From: CAVSWT01 sp963775245 | GTDB lineage: Bacteria > Bacteroidota > Ignavibacteria > Ignavibacteriales > Ignavibacteriaceae | NCBI GenBank assembly: GCA_963775245.1 | Contig: CAVZID010000019.1 | Span: forward strand, 418,749-482,748 | Direction: 5' to 3' | DNA: 64,000 nucleotides | Part shown: positions 35,765 to 46,005 of the stretch, piece by piece | How the letters are laid out: every line of letters starts with the position of its first letter | Numbering within the stretch: position 1 is the first letter of the stretch | Position numbers and translations under genes: made by a program | The notes under the pieces: generated by a model | Databases searched by the model: none | Told to the model about the DNA's origin: nothing | What the model saw: the letters and a program-made list of their open reading frames with translations, nothing else

Positions 35765-36911
35765 ATGGCACTTTTTTTTTCAATATTCTTTACGATATAC
35801 TTTGCAATAAATTATTATGTCTTCATTCGAGGATGGCAGGCAATTAACGCTTTACATTCATTAAAACCTTTTTACTTGATAATATTTATAATTGTCTCAA
35901 CAGCTTACATAGCAACAAAATTCTTAACAGCGAAAATTCCATCCTGGCTTTATGATGCATTATTGTGGATCGGATCCTTCTGGTTTACCTTTTTGATTTA
36001 CTTTTTCCTATCTATACTAATTTTTGATTTTGTTAGATTACTTAACCTCTGGTTACATTTTATTCCAAACTCATTCTATGTCAATTATGAATTAACCAAA
36101 CAAGTAACTGCATTAATATTAATAGTTATTATTACTGGACTTGTTATTTACGGTTATATAAACACAAGAACACTTTCGGTATTTAAAAAAGAAATTTCTA
36201 TTTCTAAAAAATCAAGCAAGCTGAATGAATTAAATATTGTGGTGGCATCTGATTTTCATTTAACCCCGGTAAATGATGGAAAGTTATTAAAAAGAATTGT
36301 TAAACAAATTAATGATTTAAAAGCCTGATATAATTTTACTTCCCGGTGATATTATTGACGACAAAGTTTCAATTCTTAAAGAAAGAAATATTTGCGATGA
36401 ATTAAGGAATTTAAAAGCAAAGTTTGGTGTATACGCTTGTACTGGTAACCATGAATATATAAATGGGGTTGAAGAATCTGTTAAATATATACAAGAGTTT
36501 AATATAAATGTACTACGCGATTCATTAAAAAATATAAACAACGATTTTTATTTAATAGGGCGTGAAGATAGAGAAATAGACAGGTTCAGCAGCAAACATA
36601 GAGCGAAGCTTAAGGAAATTTTAATAAATGCTAATGAAGATATTCCTAAAATTCTATTAGACCATACTCCTTTTAAATTACAGGAAGCCGAAGAAAATAA
36701 AATTGATTTGCAGTTATCCGGGCATACGCATCATGGACAATTCTTTCCAGGCAATATTATAACAAATATGATTTATGAAGTTAGCTGGGGCTATCTTAAG
36801 AAAAATCAAACGCATTATTATGTTAGCTGCGGTGTTGGAACCTGGGGCCCGCCGGTTAGAATTGGAAGTGTAAGCGAAATTGTAAATTTAAAAGTTAAAT
36901 TTATTGATTAA
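35765..36911 (+). CDS. Membrane metallophosphoesterase (YkuE-like), one frame break
   Basis: The N-terminus has four hydrophobic helices within about 130 residues, then a calcineurin-like phosphoesterase domain: VVASDFHLTPV (Asp-x-His), LPGDIIDDKVS (Gly-Asp-x-x-Asp), ACTGNHEYING (Gly-Asn-His-Glu) and LSGHTHHGQFFPGN (Gly-His-x-His). All five metal-site motif blocks are thus visible. The frame breaks near 36325, between NDLKA and PDIILLPGD; removing one base joins a protein of about 380 residues. Related proteins are membrane-anchored phosphodiesterases, some active on UDP-sugars or lipids. The start at 35765 lies close to the end of the preceding AT-rich gap. Confidence 0.85.
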
Positions 36912-36914
36912 GTG

Positions 36915-36940
36915 TAGGTGTGTTCAATTGAACACACCTA
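36915..36940. terminator. Perfect 13-bp palindrome between convergent genes
   Basis: TAGGTGTGTTCAA is followed directly by its reverse complement, centred on AATT. It lies 3 bases after the metallophosphoesterase stop and 4 before the stop of the convergent gene. The position suits a bidirectional terminator; long T runs are missing, so a protein-binding site is possible. Confidence 0.5.
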
Positions 36941-36944
36941 TGAA

Positions 36945-37844
36945 TTAAAATACGAATGTTAATCCAAATTTAAATTGATCATAGCTTAATGGTGCGGCAG
37001 TATCAAAAGGCCAATTCATTTTGTCCTGCCTTAATTCATATATTCCATACGACAATGCATTTTTCAAAATAAAATTTGCAATTGGAGCAGCAAAAGGCGA
37101 TGACTTATAAATTGCATCAATAAATTCATCAAGCAGAGCTTGACTGGAAGCCTCAATTAAAACGCCTCCGGCCCATTTCCAGAATAAATGGCGAGGGAAA
37201 ACAATTGATCTTTCGTACTCTGCATTTATGCCAATATTCTGTGTTATCTGAAATTCAATCCCTCCCTTTGAACTTGTCCCAAACCTGAATGATTTATTGA
37301 AATGATCAATCAATGCTTTGTCCGTTGAATCGGTTACTATATCATCCATCTTTAGTCTTGACCAAATTAAAGAATTTGAATAATAAGGAATCAAAGATTT
37401 TTTACCGAATTTATAACCTAAAGCATAAGTTCTTCCAACTCCAATCCGCCACATATCTGATTTTAGTCCATCTTTATTTCCAGAAAGTTTAGTTGAAATA
37501 TCACTTACGGAAATAAACCGGTAGTTCATTTGGAAAATAGATTCCAACCATTTCATTTTAAAATCTGTGTAGCCTAATTGAAGCTCAAATAAATTTGGAT
37601 TAGAAAACTTTTCCTTGAAATTATTGTAGCTCATATTTGATAAGCCGTAATTTAAAGCAATAGTTGGCTGGGCATTTTTTAAAAAGTCCATACTAAAATC
37701 ACCCCAGCGGTCGTTCATATCTTTTTCCCATTTCTCCCACTCTTTCTCCGTCGCAGTAGTATCGGTATTGTCCTGGGCGAGCACAAAGGTAGTGCTGAGC
37801 ATAAAAATCAAAGCGAATAATTTTAAAGTATTAATAAAAAACAT
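36945..37844 (-). CDS. Exported, probably outer-membrane beta-rich protein of unknown function
   Basis: The 299-residue protein starts with a signal peptide (LFALIFMLSTTFVLAQ). A charged Trp-rich segment (EKEWEKWEKDMNDRWGDF) and then many alternating strands (PTIALNYGLSNMSY, LFELQLGYTDFKMKW, WRIGVGRTYALGYKF, FRFGTSSKGGIEFQI) follow. It ends with an aromatic C-terminal strand, FKFGLTFVF, as outer-membrane beta-barrels do. I do not recognise a named family. No partner gene is adjacent on the same strand; the CHASE2 regulator starts upstream at 40483 and ends at 37991. Confidence 0.7.
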   Translation of the reverse strand: MFFINTLKLFALIFMLSTTFVLAQDNTDTTATEKEWEKWEKDMNDRWGDFSMDFLKNAQPTIALNYGLSNMSYNNFKEKFSNPNLFELQLGYTDFKMKWLESIFQMNYRFISVSDISTKLSGNKDGLKSDMWRIGVGRTYALGYKFGKKSLIPYYSNSLIWSRLKMDDIVTDSTDKALIDHFNKSFRFGTSSKGGIEFQITQNIGINAEYERSIVFPRHLFWKWAGGVLIEASSQALLDEFIDAIYKSSPFAAPIANFILKNALSYGIYELRQDKMNWPFDTAAPLSYDQFKFGLTFVF

Positions 37845-37990
37845 TTTTAGTCCCTTAAGATTTAATTGGATTTACTTTGAACTCAACATAAATGCCACAC
37901 AAAAATTGCAATTAAAAGGTAAAAATTAAAATATTGTTTGATGAAAGGATAATTTATTATACAAACGGTACTATTAATTATACAGTATAA

Positions 37991-40483
37991 TCAAATTTCA
38001 GATGAAGCTAATTTATTTTTTATAACCTCATCCAGGTATGAATGAAATTTTTGAGGAAGATTCTTGTACTTTGAAGCAAACTTTGATTTTACAGAATCAA
38101 ACTCCTTGTTATCCAGCTTATTTATATCACCTTCAATATTCTTAATGAACAACTGAATTTTATTTTTAACTTTTTCTTTAACATCCTCATCATCAATGGC
38201 AGAAATAAAATCAACAGCTTTGCTTAAGTCAAAATCATTTTCTACCAACGCTTTCAGAGCAGTGCCTCTAAAATTTTCAGAAACTAATGTGCGGCTGACA
38301 TTTCCCAGTTCAACCGCTGTTTCCGTAATCGACGAATGAGAAAACCTTTTCTCTCTAAGTGAATCAAGAACCAGGTCCTCAAAATTAAATTTCACTCCTT
38401 TAACAATTTCTTCCGGCAAATCGACTAATTGAATAATTTTTCTATTTGCTGATTTACAGAAAATGGCGGCACGTTTAATAACTGCTTCAAGTTCTCTCAC
38501 ATTTCCCTTCCACTCATATTCATTCAGAACTTCTGAAGCAGCCCGGGATAAAACCATATTGGCTGCTTCCCTTTCCAAAAACTTTTGTGCTAAAATTGCA
38601 ATATCATCTTTTCTTTCCTTTAGCGGCGGCAGTTCGATTTTTATTACATTCAAACGGTAATACAAATCTTCTCTAAACTTTTTCTCCTTAACTGATGTTT
38701 CCAAATTTCTATTTGTAGCAGCAACAATTCTTACATCAGTTTTTTGAGTAACAGATGAACCTACTTTTTCAAACTCACCAGTTTGAATTACTCTTAGTAA
38801 TTTAACCTGGAAGTTCTCGCTTGTTTCAGCAATTTCATCAAGAAAGATTGTTCCGTTATTTGCCGCTTCAAATCTTCCGACTTTATCATTTACAGCTCCG
38901 GTAAATGCACCTTTGACATGTCCAAACAATTCACTTTCCAATAAAGAATCAGACAGAGCCCCGCAATTTACTGCAATAATATTTTTATCTTTTCTTTTAC
39001 TTAAAGTATGAACCGCCTGTGCGACTAACTCTTTACCGGTACCGCTTTCACCCAGGATAAGAATGTTAGTATCTTCCGGTGCGGTCTTAGAAATTAGATC
39101 AACAATTTTCGACATAATCTTTGAACGATAGATTATACCATGAAAAACATTGACTTTTTCTTCAGGTACTTTTTCAGTTTCAACCTCATCTTCTTCTTTA
39201 AGCTTTAATCTATCTATATCGGATTTCAAAGATTTAATTCTATTAACTAACGAATCTGATTTTTCGCCTGTAACATCTAATTCTTCCTGAAGCTTTTCTA
39301 ATTCTGCTTCTTTTTTGTTTAAATGAGATTTAAGAATAGCAGCTTCATCTATTGCAATTTCAAATGTATATTGTTTTTCTTTTAGCCAGTTAACTAAATC
39401 TACCGAGACCAAAACCATTAGCGGAATAATAAACCAGCTATAAGCAAGCTGCAATTCATAAATAGAAAAAAGTAAAAACGTCGGAATAATGAATGCAAAA
39501 AATAAAAGTAAATAATGCTTAAACAGCTTTGAAGGATATCGTTTCATATTGAAAAAAAGAAAAATCAAAAGAGTGCAAAGGAAAAATGCTTTAGAATAAT
39601 TTATAAAGCTATCGTCAAGCATGGAATGATTTAGTAAATTATCGATAGCAAATGCGTGTAGAGCAACTCCGGGAAGATCATCATCAAAGTAAGTTGAAAT
39701 GGCCGGAGAAAGCTGTGGATCGCTAACACCAATGACTACTATTTTGTTTTCAAGATTTTTTAATGCCGGATCATTTTTTTGAAGAAGGCTAAAATATTCC
39801 AGCCAGCTATAACTTTTAAACTTCGTCCAGCTAGAGTGGAAGTTGACATTAAGTAACGAACTACCGGATAACGTACGCTCATCTATTTCCAAATTCTTAA
39901 TGTGATTTAATTGGTAACTAAAAGCATATTCTGTAGTATTGAATGATTTAATTTCAATAGGAATTTTTATTTCATTACCATCTTTAAAATAATTGATATG
40001 GCCAGTTTTAATATTTTCGTTTAAAAGCTTAGGACTTGGATAGCTCAGAGAATCAGTTACAAAATTATTGTTTGAAGATTTTATTTCACCTGCCAAGGAG
40101 CTTAATACAACTTTTCCGGATTTTTCGATTTCTTTAGTTAATAACTGATCATACAAAGTCTGTGTAACAAATTTTGCACTTAAAAATATTTCAAGCCCAA
40201 TCTTTTTAACATTCTGCTTGGTTAGACTATTAATTATCAATGCATAGTAGCTTCTTTTGATAGGCCATTGCCCTAACTTATCTATATCGCTTTCCGTCAA
40301 ATGAATTATTACAATATTAGTATCCGGCTGGGTCTGCCCTTTTATATGATAAAAAACATTTTCTATCTGATGATCTGCTTGTTTACTTATGCCGCTAAAG
40401 ATTAAAAGGACAATAACAGCTAATAAAAAAGCTAATAGTCTAATTATAAATTTTTGTGGGAATGCAGTTTTAATGTTCATCAA
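37991..40483 (-). CDS. CHASE2-domain sigma-54 activator
   Basis: The 830-residue protein has an N-terminal membrane helix (residues about 14-32), an extracytoplasmic CHASE2 domain to about 300 (DTNIVIIHLTESDIDKLGQWP, KIVVIGVSDPQLSP), a cluster of hydrophobic helices, a coiled coil (about 385-425) and a sigma-54 AAA+ domain. The AAA+ domain has Walker A LGESGTGKELVAQAVH, the sigma-54 contact loop GAFTGA, Walker B GTIFLDEIAE and the arginine region FREDLYYRLNVIKIELPPL. The final roughly 130 residues do not show a clear Fis-type helix-turn-helix. It appears to join membrane sensing directly to transcription activation without a kinase. rpoN itself is in the window at 49192-50640. Confidence 0.9.
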   Translation of the reverse strand: MMNIKTAFPQKFIIRLLAFLLAVIVLLIFSGISKQADHQIENVFYHIKGQTQPDTNIVIIHLTESDIDKLGQWPIKRSYYALIINSLTKQNVKKIGLEIFLSAKFVTQTLYDQLLTKEIEKSGKVVLSSLAGEIKSSNNNFVTDSLSYPSPKLLNENIKTGHINYFKDGNEIKIPIEIKSFNTTEYAFSYQLNHIKNLEIDERTLSGSSLLNVNFHSSWTKFKSYSWLEYFSLLQKNDPALKNLENKIVVIGVSDPQLSPAISTYFDDDLPGVALHAFAIDNLLNHSMLDDSFINYSKAFFLCTLLIFLFFNMKRYPSKLFKHYLLLFFAFIIPTFLLFSIYELQLAYSWFIIPLMVLVSVDLVNWLKEKQYTFEIAIDEAAILKSHLNKKEAELEKLQEELDVTGEKSDSLVNRIKSLKSDIDRLKLKEEDEVETEKVPEEKVNVFHGIIYRSKIMSKIVDLISKTAPEDTNILILGESGTGKELVAQAVHTLSKRKDKNIIAVNCGALSDSLLESELFGHVKGAFTGAVNDKVGRFEAANNGTIFLDEIAETSENFQVKLLRVIQTGEFEKVGSSVTQKTDVRIVAATNRNLETSVKEKKFREDLYYRLNVIKIELPPLKERKDDIAILAQKFLEREAANMVLSRAASEVLNEYEWKGNVRELEAVIKRAAIFCKSANRKIIQLVDLPEEIVKGVKFNFEDLVLDSLREKRFSHSSITETAVELGNVSRTLVSENFRGTALKALVENDFDLSKAVDFISAIDDEDVKEKVKNKIQLFIKNIEGDINKLDNKEFDSVKSKFASKYKNLPQKFHSYLDEVIKNKLASSEI

Positions 40484-40667
40484 TTGCGAAAATTATTTTT
40501 GATGTAACTGTACAAATATATAAGAAGTTATTATAATTATAAGAATTGGAGCTAATTATTTTATTGAAAATTACAAAATATCTATTGTCTCTACTTCTCC
40601 ATCAAAATAAAATAAAAGTAAGATAGGTTCATCTTACGGAAGGAAATTATTCAAACTGTTTAGCAGT

Positions 40668-42476
40668 TTACCAGAACCTTTGCCATTTATTTTTAATTAA
40701 TCGTAATATTATTTCTATTGTGCAAAGCTTGCCGATAATTCTGTGATTTCGACTATCTTTAATTAGATTCAAATAATTTTCAGTAAAATAATTCCGGACT
40801 AATGACATATTTGAAAAGATCAAATCATCAACTAATTTTCTGTGGTCTACATTAAGCCAATTTCCCCAATCTTCGAGAGGCTTTTGATTCCTATATAAAA
40901 ATGTGTTATTAAATTTATTAATTACTTTCCTATAATAGTAATAGCACTTAAAAGTAAATTCATCTGAAAGTACAGCTTTAGGGGTTGTCATGCTTAATGT
41001 TGGGACATTCATTAACTTTGGAGCAAATTGTGAAATAAGAAATGATTGAAGCATCATTGATTTTTTTGCCCCTCTTTTATTACCGGCATATTCGGAGTAT
41101 GTTAGGCTGCTTTGTTCAATTGTAAATGATAAATCAATTATATTTAAATCCCAGCCCGGAATCCTTAAAGTTGAAAATCGTTCAGCTACTTTATATTCTC
41201 CCGCAAAGTAATTTGGGTACATTATATAATTATTAAAAATTGACTGCCCTTCTGGAGTTTGAAGATTGCCACAAACTTCTTCAAGCTTATCTACTTTAAA
41301 TTTTATATAATCTGAAAATTCTTTATGATCTACCTTAAACATATTTTTAAAGGATTCTAGAACGATATTTTTTGGACCATTTTTGAAAATACTCCTAACT
41401 CCATCTGAAATTATGCTTGGGCCGCCAATGTGCCCTCTAAATAATCCATCATAATGAATCCCGCTTATAACTATAGCATATTCTGAAAGTTCGGAATAAA
41501 CCTTTAATAAGGTTGCTCTTTGTATTGACTGAAGCCCGGATGTCAAATAAACAATTTCTTTAATAAGTTCCGGCAATTCAGAAGTAAATCCATCATCGAA
41601 TAAAATCTTTTTATGATTTATATCTAAAGCTTCTACAATATAATTTGCGTAAATAAAATCTTGACAATTTTTTCCACCATATGTATATGCAGTTAACATT
41701 TTTTTATTTGGAGCTAAAGCAACATTTGTTCTGCCGTCCCAACCACCTGTTAGTGCGCATGCTATTTTATCAGATCCCTCAAAATATAATGGAACTCTTT
41801 TGCCAAAAACTTCTTTTGCGTAGTCTAAACCATTTTGTCCTTTTACAATTTGTTCTTTCTTTTTAAATACATCAGCGTATTTAGTGATTTTAACTTCTTT
41901 AGTTTTATTACAAAATTGTAGGACAGGAGAATATGAAAGTCTTTTAACGTTTTTTAGAAAAGTTTCACCATCTAATGGAAAATTAAAATACATATAATCA
42001 TATAGCCATTTTTCATTAAATTCTGCTTGATCAAATATTCTGCAATAAGATGAAAGCTCTGAACTAATTATAAATGTATTTTTATATAAACTATAATATA
42101 TCGGATATTGGCCTCTCTGATCACCTATAACAAAATATTCATCTTTAACTTTATCATAAACTATAATTGCAAAGATTCCGTTAAAATTTTTGAACTCTTC
42201 AAAAGTTTTATTTTTTATAATGTCAATTATTTTTTGAAATGGGATTTTCTCAAAGTCAACAATTTCTCCTAAGAACATTACTGCCCAATGTTCATTACTG
42301 AAAAATCTTTCTCCTTTTAAGGGCTGATGAATTAAATAAGTATATAGGAAAATTGCATTGTTTTCTATTTTAACTTGAACTTCTTCTTTAGTAGACGGTT
42401 CTATAATGCTATCTTTAATAACTTTTATATTTGAATTGATTTCAGAATTATTTATGGAAACTAAAAATCTAGGCAC
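40668..42476 (-). CDS. Asparagine-synthetase-like protein, paralogue 1
   Basis: A 602-residue protein with the two-domain layout of glutamine-dependent asparagine synthetases. Its N-terminal Ntn-type domain (FNGIFAIIVYDKVKDEYFV, GDQRGQYPIYY, SSELSSYC) lacks the Cys that must follow the initiator Met, since the N-terminus is MPRFLVSI. Glutaminase activity is thus not expected. The synthetase domain has a PP-loop variant, CALTGGWDGRTNVALA, in place of SGGLDSS, and later YDGLFRGHIGGPS. Such proteins amidate or cyclise non-standard substrates, or occur in surface-glycan clusters. Function is unknown. It lies 102 bases after its paralogue. Confidence 0.82.
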   Translation of the reverse strand: MPRFLVSINNSEINSNIKVIKDSIIEPSTKEEVQVKIENNAIFLYTYLIHQPLKGERFFSNEHWAVMFLGEIVDFEKIPFQKIIDIIKNKTFEEFKNFNGIFAIIVYDKVKDEYFVIGDQRGQYPIYYSLYKNTFIISSELSSYCRIFDQAEFNEKWLYDYMYFNFPLDGETFLKNVKRLSYSPVLQFCNKTKEVKITKYADVFKKKEQIVKGQNGLDYAKEVFGKRVPLYFEGSDKIACALTGGWDGRTNVALAPNKKMLTAYTYGGKNCQDFIYANYIVEALDINHKKILFDDGFTSELPELIKEIVYLTSGLQSIQRATLLKVYSELSEYAIVISGIHYDGLFRGHIGGPSIISDGVRSIFKNGPKNIVLESFKNMFKVDHKEFSDYIKFKVDKLEEVCGNLQTPEGQSIFNNYIMYPNYFAGEYKVAERFSTLRIPGWDLNIIDLSFTIEQSSLTYSEYAGNKRGAKKSMMLQSFLISQFAPKLMNVPTLSMTTPKAVLSDEFTFKCYYYYRKVINKFNNTFLYRNQKPLEDWGNWLNVDHRKLVDDLIFSNMSLVRNYFTENYLNLIKDSRNHRIIGKLCTIEIILRLIKNKWQRFW

Positions 42477-42578
42477 TAATATTTCACCCCTTATTCACTA
42501 TTTGATTTATTTTTATTGCCAATGGCGAGCTATTATTTTTATTTAGACTAATAATAACAATATAGTGAAAATAAATTT

Positions 42579-44384
42579 TTACCAAAATTTCTTCCATTTA
42601 TTATTTATTAATCTTAATATTATTTCAATTGTACACAATTTTCCAATTGTACGATGGTCTCTTTTTGTTTTAATTTCACGCAAATAATCTTTCGTAAAAT
42701 AATTTTGAATTAAGGATTCATTTGAAAAAATTAAATTATCAACAGTGCTTTTATGATTTACATTCAGCCAACTATTCCAATCTTCCAGCGGTTTTTGATT
42801 TCTGTAAAGTATGTTTTTACTGATTTTATTCGTTGCTCTTCTATATTGCCCATATAGGTTAAATAAAAATTCATTTTTTAATACTTCTTTTGGACTTGAT
42901 AATTTTATAGGTACATTAAATAATTCAGGCGCAAATTCTGAAATTAGGTTTGCTTGTAAAACCATTGTATCTTGCGCCCCTCTTTGATTACGTACAAGCT
43001 CGGAAAAATTTAATGTGCTCTGCTCAATTGAAAAAGCTAAATCAATTATTTCATAGTCCCAGGCTGGTACTCTTAATGTTGTAAACAATTCGGCAATTTT
43101 ATATTCGCCTAAAAAATATTGAGGGTCACACATATAGTTAGTATAAAGCAAATGACTCTCAGCCAAGTGTAAATCACCAAATTCATTTTCTATTAAATTG
43201 AATCTTTCTGTTATTTCATTTGATATTTTTCCATTTACACCTAAAAACACATTGTGGCTGTCTTTAAGATCAAAATCTTTTCTTCCATTCTTAAATATGT
43301 TAATAACGTAAGGTGAAACTAAACTTGGCCCGCCGACATTCCCTCTAAATAACCCATCGTAGTTAATTCCACTTAGTACTACAGAAAAATCTGCAAGCCT
43401 TGAATACACACCTAGCAATGTTGATCTTTGAATTGACTGTGTGCCCGATGAAAGAAAAACTGTTTCGAACATTTCGGTTTTTAAACCCTCAATAAATTCA
43501 TCATCAAAATTTATTTCTAAATGATTAGTTTTTATTTTTTTTACTGCTTTTCTAGAAGATACAAAGTCACTACAATCATTACTTCCATAAGTATATGTTG
43601 TAATTTTATTTCTATCTGGTGCTAAAGCAACATTAGTCCTCCCATCCCAACCTCCGGTTAAAGCACAGGCTATGTTATCCGGGCCTTCAAAATATTTAGG
43701 AACTCTTCTCTTAAAAACTTCTTTTGCGTATTCAATTCCTTCTTTGCCTTTTAATAAGTTCTCCTTTTTCTGAAATTTTTCTGCATACTTTATAATCTCT
43801 ATTTCTTTTGTTTTATTGTAATAAATCAACACAGAAGAATAGGAAAGCCTTTTTACATTTTCTAAAAAAGTACCGTCACCTATAGGATAATGAAAAAACA
43901 TATAATCGTATAACCACTTTTCATTAAACTTAGCGGAATCTAATAATCTGCAAAAGGATGATAGATCGGAAGATATTATTGCGGTTTCGTTTTTAAAATA
44001 ATAGTATAATGGATATTGGGAACGGCGATCACTAATTATATAATTTTTTTCTTCTTTTTTATTACGCACAATTATTGCAAAAACTCCATTTAAATTTTTA
44101 AATTCATTGAAGCTTTTTCTATCAATAATATCAATAATCTTTTTAAATGGAACGGTAGAATAATCTATTAATTCTCCAGCAAGAAACACTGTCCAGTTTT
44201 CATCCTCAAAATATCGTTGGCCTTTAATAGGTTCATGACTTAAATAGCTATATAATAACTTTGAGCTGCTGTCTATTTTTATTTGAATCTCTTCTTTAGA
44301 GGAAATTTCTGTTAAACTCTCTTTGAATAAATTTATATCAAAATTAGTCTGCAAATTTTCTATTGATAAAACAAATCTGGACAT
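42579..44384 (-). CDS. Asparagine-synthetase-like protein, paralogue 2
   Basis: This 601-residue protein is clearly homologous to the next gene along its whole length: N-terminus MSRFVLSI, LNGVFAIIV, SDRRSQYPLYYYF, the PP-loop CALTGGWDGRTNVALA, INYDGLFRGNVGGPS and the identical-type end RTIGKLCTIEIILRLI. As in paralogue 1 the Cys nucleophile is absent and the PP-loop has Trp-Asp-Gly-Arg. The leaders of both genes share TCGCCATT and AATAAAA blocks, so the duplication included the promoter or leader. Keeping both copies with an equal set of active-site changes suggests a shared, specific role. It is unrelated to hslUV upstream, from which a terminator separates it. Confidence 0.82.
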   Translation of the reverse strand: MSRFVLSIENLQTNFDINLFKESLTEISSKEEIQIKIDSSSKLLYSYLSHEPIKGQRYFEDENWTVFLAGELIDYSTVPFKKIIDIIDRKSFNEFKNLNGVFAIIVRNKKEEKNYIISDRRSQYPLYYYFKNETAIISSDLSSFCRLLDSAKFNEKWLYDYMFFHYPIGDGTFLENVKRLSYSSVLIYYNKTKEIEIIKYAEKFQKKENLLKGKEGIEYAKEVFKRRVPKYFEGPDNIACALTGGWDGRTNVALAPDRNKITTYTYGSNDCSDFVSSRKAVKKIKTNHLEINFDDEFIEGLKTEMFETVFLSSGTQSIQRSTLLGVYSRLADFSVVLSGINYDGLFRGNVGGPSLVSPYVINIFKNGRKDFDLKDSHNVFLGVNGKISNEITERFNLIENEFGDLHLAESHLLYTNYMCDPQYFLGEYKIAELFTTLRVPAWDYEIIDLAFSIEQSTLNFSELVRNQRGAQDTMVLQANLISEFAPELFNVPIKLSSPKEVLKNEFLFNLYGQYRRATNKISKNILYRNQKPLEDWNSWLNVNHKSTVDNLIFSNESLIQNYFTKDYLREIKTKRDHRTIGKLCTIEIILRLINNKWKKFW

Positions 44385-44521
44385 AAAATCGGGATTCCTA
44401 TTGTATTAAAAAGATTTTATTTGGTTAATGGCGAAGTATACTCAACACAAAAGATATGCCAGGTAATCAGAAATAGATTTGGAAAAATATTTGTTTAGTT
44501 TTTAATAAAACTTTCAACTTT

Positions 44522-44554
44522 AAAAAAAACCCAGCTTAAAATTAAAACCGGGTT
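44522..44554 (-). terminator. Rho-independent terminator of hslVU
   Basis: Read on the minus strand, AACCCGG pairs with CTGGGTT (one wobble) around a 14-base AT loop, followed by a T run. It lies about 50 bases after the hslU stop. Confidence 0.65.
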
Positions 44555-44606
44555 ATTAATATAATACAAGCCTGGGTATCAAAATTTTTCGTGATTTTAT
44601 ATTTAT

Positions 44607-45989
44607 TTACAGGATATATTTACTCAAGTCTCTATCTTTTACAATTTTATCGAGTTTTTCTTTTACTACTTTTGCATCAATTTTTACTGTTTCAGTAGGA
44701 ATTTTATCCGGCACATCAAAAAGAATTTCATCCAGTAAACTTGTAAGGATTGTATGAAGCCTTCTTGCACCTATGTTCTCTACATTTTCATTTACTTCTG
44801 TTGCAACACGGGCAATTTCTTTAATTCCGCTTTCAGTAAATTTTAATTTAACCCCTTCGGTTTCTAATAAAGCACTATATTGTTTTAGTAAAGCATTCTG
44901 TGGAGTTGTAAGAATTTTAATGAAGTCTTCTTCAGTCAAGCTTCTCAATTCAACACGAATTGGAAATCTTCCTTGAAGTTCAGGAATTAAATCAGATGGT
45001 TTTGAAACATGAAATGCACCTGAAGCAATAAACAAAATATGATCAGTTTTAACCGCACCATATTTTGTATTAACATTTGAGCCTTCAACAATTGGAAGCA
45101 AATCTCTTTGAACACCTTCCCTGGAAACATCCGGGCCTTGTGATTTCCCTCCTCCTGCTACTTTATCTATTTCATCAATAAAAACAATTCCTGAGTTTTC
45201 AACTCTTTGAATTGCTTCTCTTTGAACTGCATCCATATCTATTAATTTCTGTGCTTCTTCCTGAGCAATTATTTGTCTTGCTTCAGCAATTGATGTTTTT
45301 CTTTTTTTCTTTTTTTTAGGCATCATATTTCCAAGAATTTCCTGGAAATTAATTCCCATATCGTCTAGCCCCATTGGGCCTAATACTTGCATGCCAACTG
45401 CAGTTTGGACCGAAGCATCAAACTCAATCATCTTATCATCCATTTCACCTTTATTTAATTTCTGCTTCATCCACTCGCGGGTTTTTATATTCTGAAATTG
45501 CTCATTATTTTCTTCATTATTATCATCTGAATTTGAACTTGCAGCATGAACTTTTTTAACAGGCGGAATTAGAATGTCTAAAATCTTTTCTTCTGCAAGA
45601 GCTTCAGCTTTATGCTGCACTTCCGCGGTCTTCTCTGCTTTAACCAAATTAACCGCAAAATCAGTTAAATCTCTTATCATTGATTCAACATCTCTTCCAA
45701 CATAACCCACTTCGGTAAATTTAGATGCTTCAACTTTTACAAAAGGAGCCTGAGCTAATTTAGCAAGACGCCTGGCAATTTCAGTTTTACCAACTCCGGT
45801 CGGCCCAATTAAAATTATATTGTTGGGAAGTATCTCATCTTTAATATCACCGGTAACCTGCTGCCTTCGCCATCTATTTCTAAGGGCAATTGCCACAGCA
45901 CGCTTAGCTTCATTTTGTCCGATTATATAATTGTTAAGCTCCTTTACAATTTGAGTTGGAGTTAATTCTTTCATTTCAATTTTTTCCAT
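44607..45989 (-). CDS. hslU: HslU, ATPase subunit of the HslUV protease
   Basis: The AAA+ unfoldase of the HslUV (ClpYQ) protease. It has LTPTQIVKELNNYIIGQNEA, Walker A IGPTGVGKTEIARRLA, the pore region VEASKFTEVGYVGRDVES, Walker B GIVFIDEIDKVAGG, the sensor stretch DLIPELQGRFPIRVEL and the C-terminal ENIGARRLHTILTSLLDEI, ending RDLSKYIL, the tail that inserts into HslV. The I-domain between the Walker motifs is long and contains an unusual Lys/Arg run (PKKKKKRKTS). I start at MEKIEMKELTPTQ (45989) rather than at 46040, which would overlap hslV; the result is 460 residues. It is downstream of and co-transcribed with hslV. Confidence 0.95.
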   Translation of the reverse strand: MEKIEMKELTPTQIVKELNNYIIGQNEAKRAVAIALRNRWRRQQVTGDIKDEILPNNIILIGPTGVGKTEIARRLAKLAQAPFVKVEASKFTEVGYVGRDVESMIRDLTDFAVNLVKAEKTAEVQHKAEALAEEKILDILIPPVKKVHAASSNSDDNNEENNEQFQNIKTREWMKQKLNKGEMDDKMIEFDASVQTAVGMQVLGPMGLDDMGINFQEILGNMMPKKKKKRKTSIAEARQIIAQEEAQKLIDMDAVQREAIQRVENSGIVFIDEIDKVAGGGKSQGPDVSREGVQRDLLPIVEGSNVNTKYGAVKTDHILFIASGAFHVSKPSDLIPELQGRFPIRVELRSLTEEDFIKILTTPQNALLKQYSALLETEGVKLKFTESGIKEIARVATEVNENVENIGARRLHTILTSLLDEILFDVPDKIPTETVKIDAKVVKEKLDKIVKDRDLSKYIL

Positions 45990-46005
45990 TTTCTTATATC
46001 CGTTT

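Noticed and set aside
40668..44384. Lasso-peptide or other RiPP cluster around the asparagine-synthetase-like genes
   Set aside because: No precursor peptide, leader-binding protein, protease or transporter gene is adjacent, and the gaps hold no small ORF with a ribosome site.
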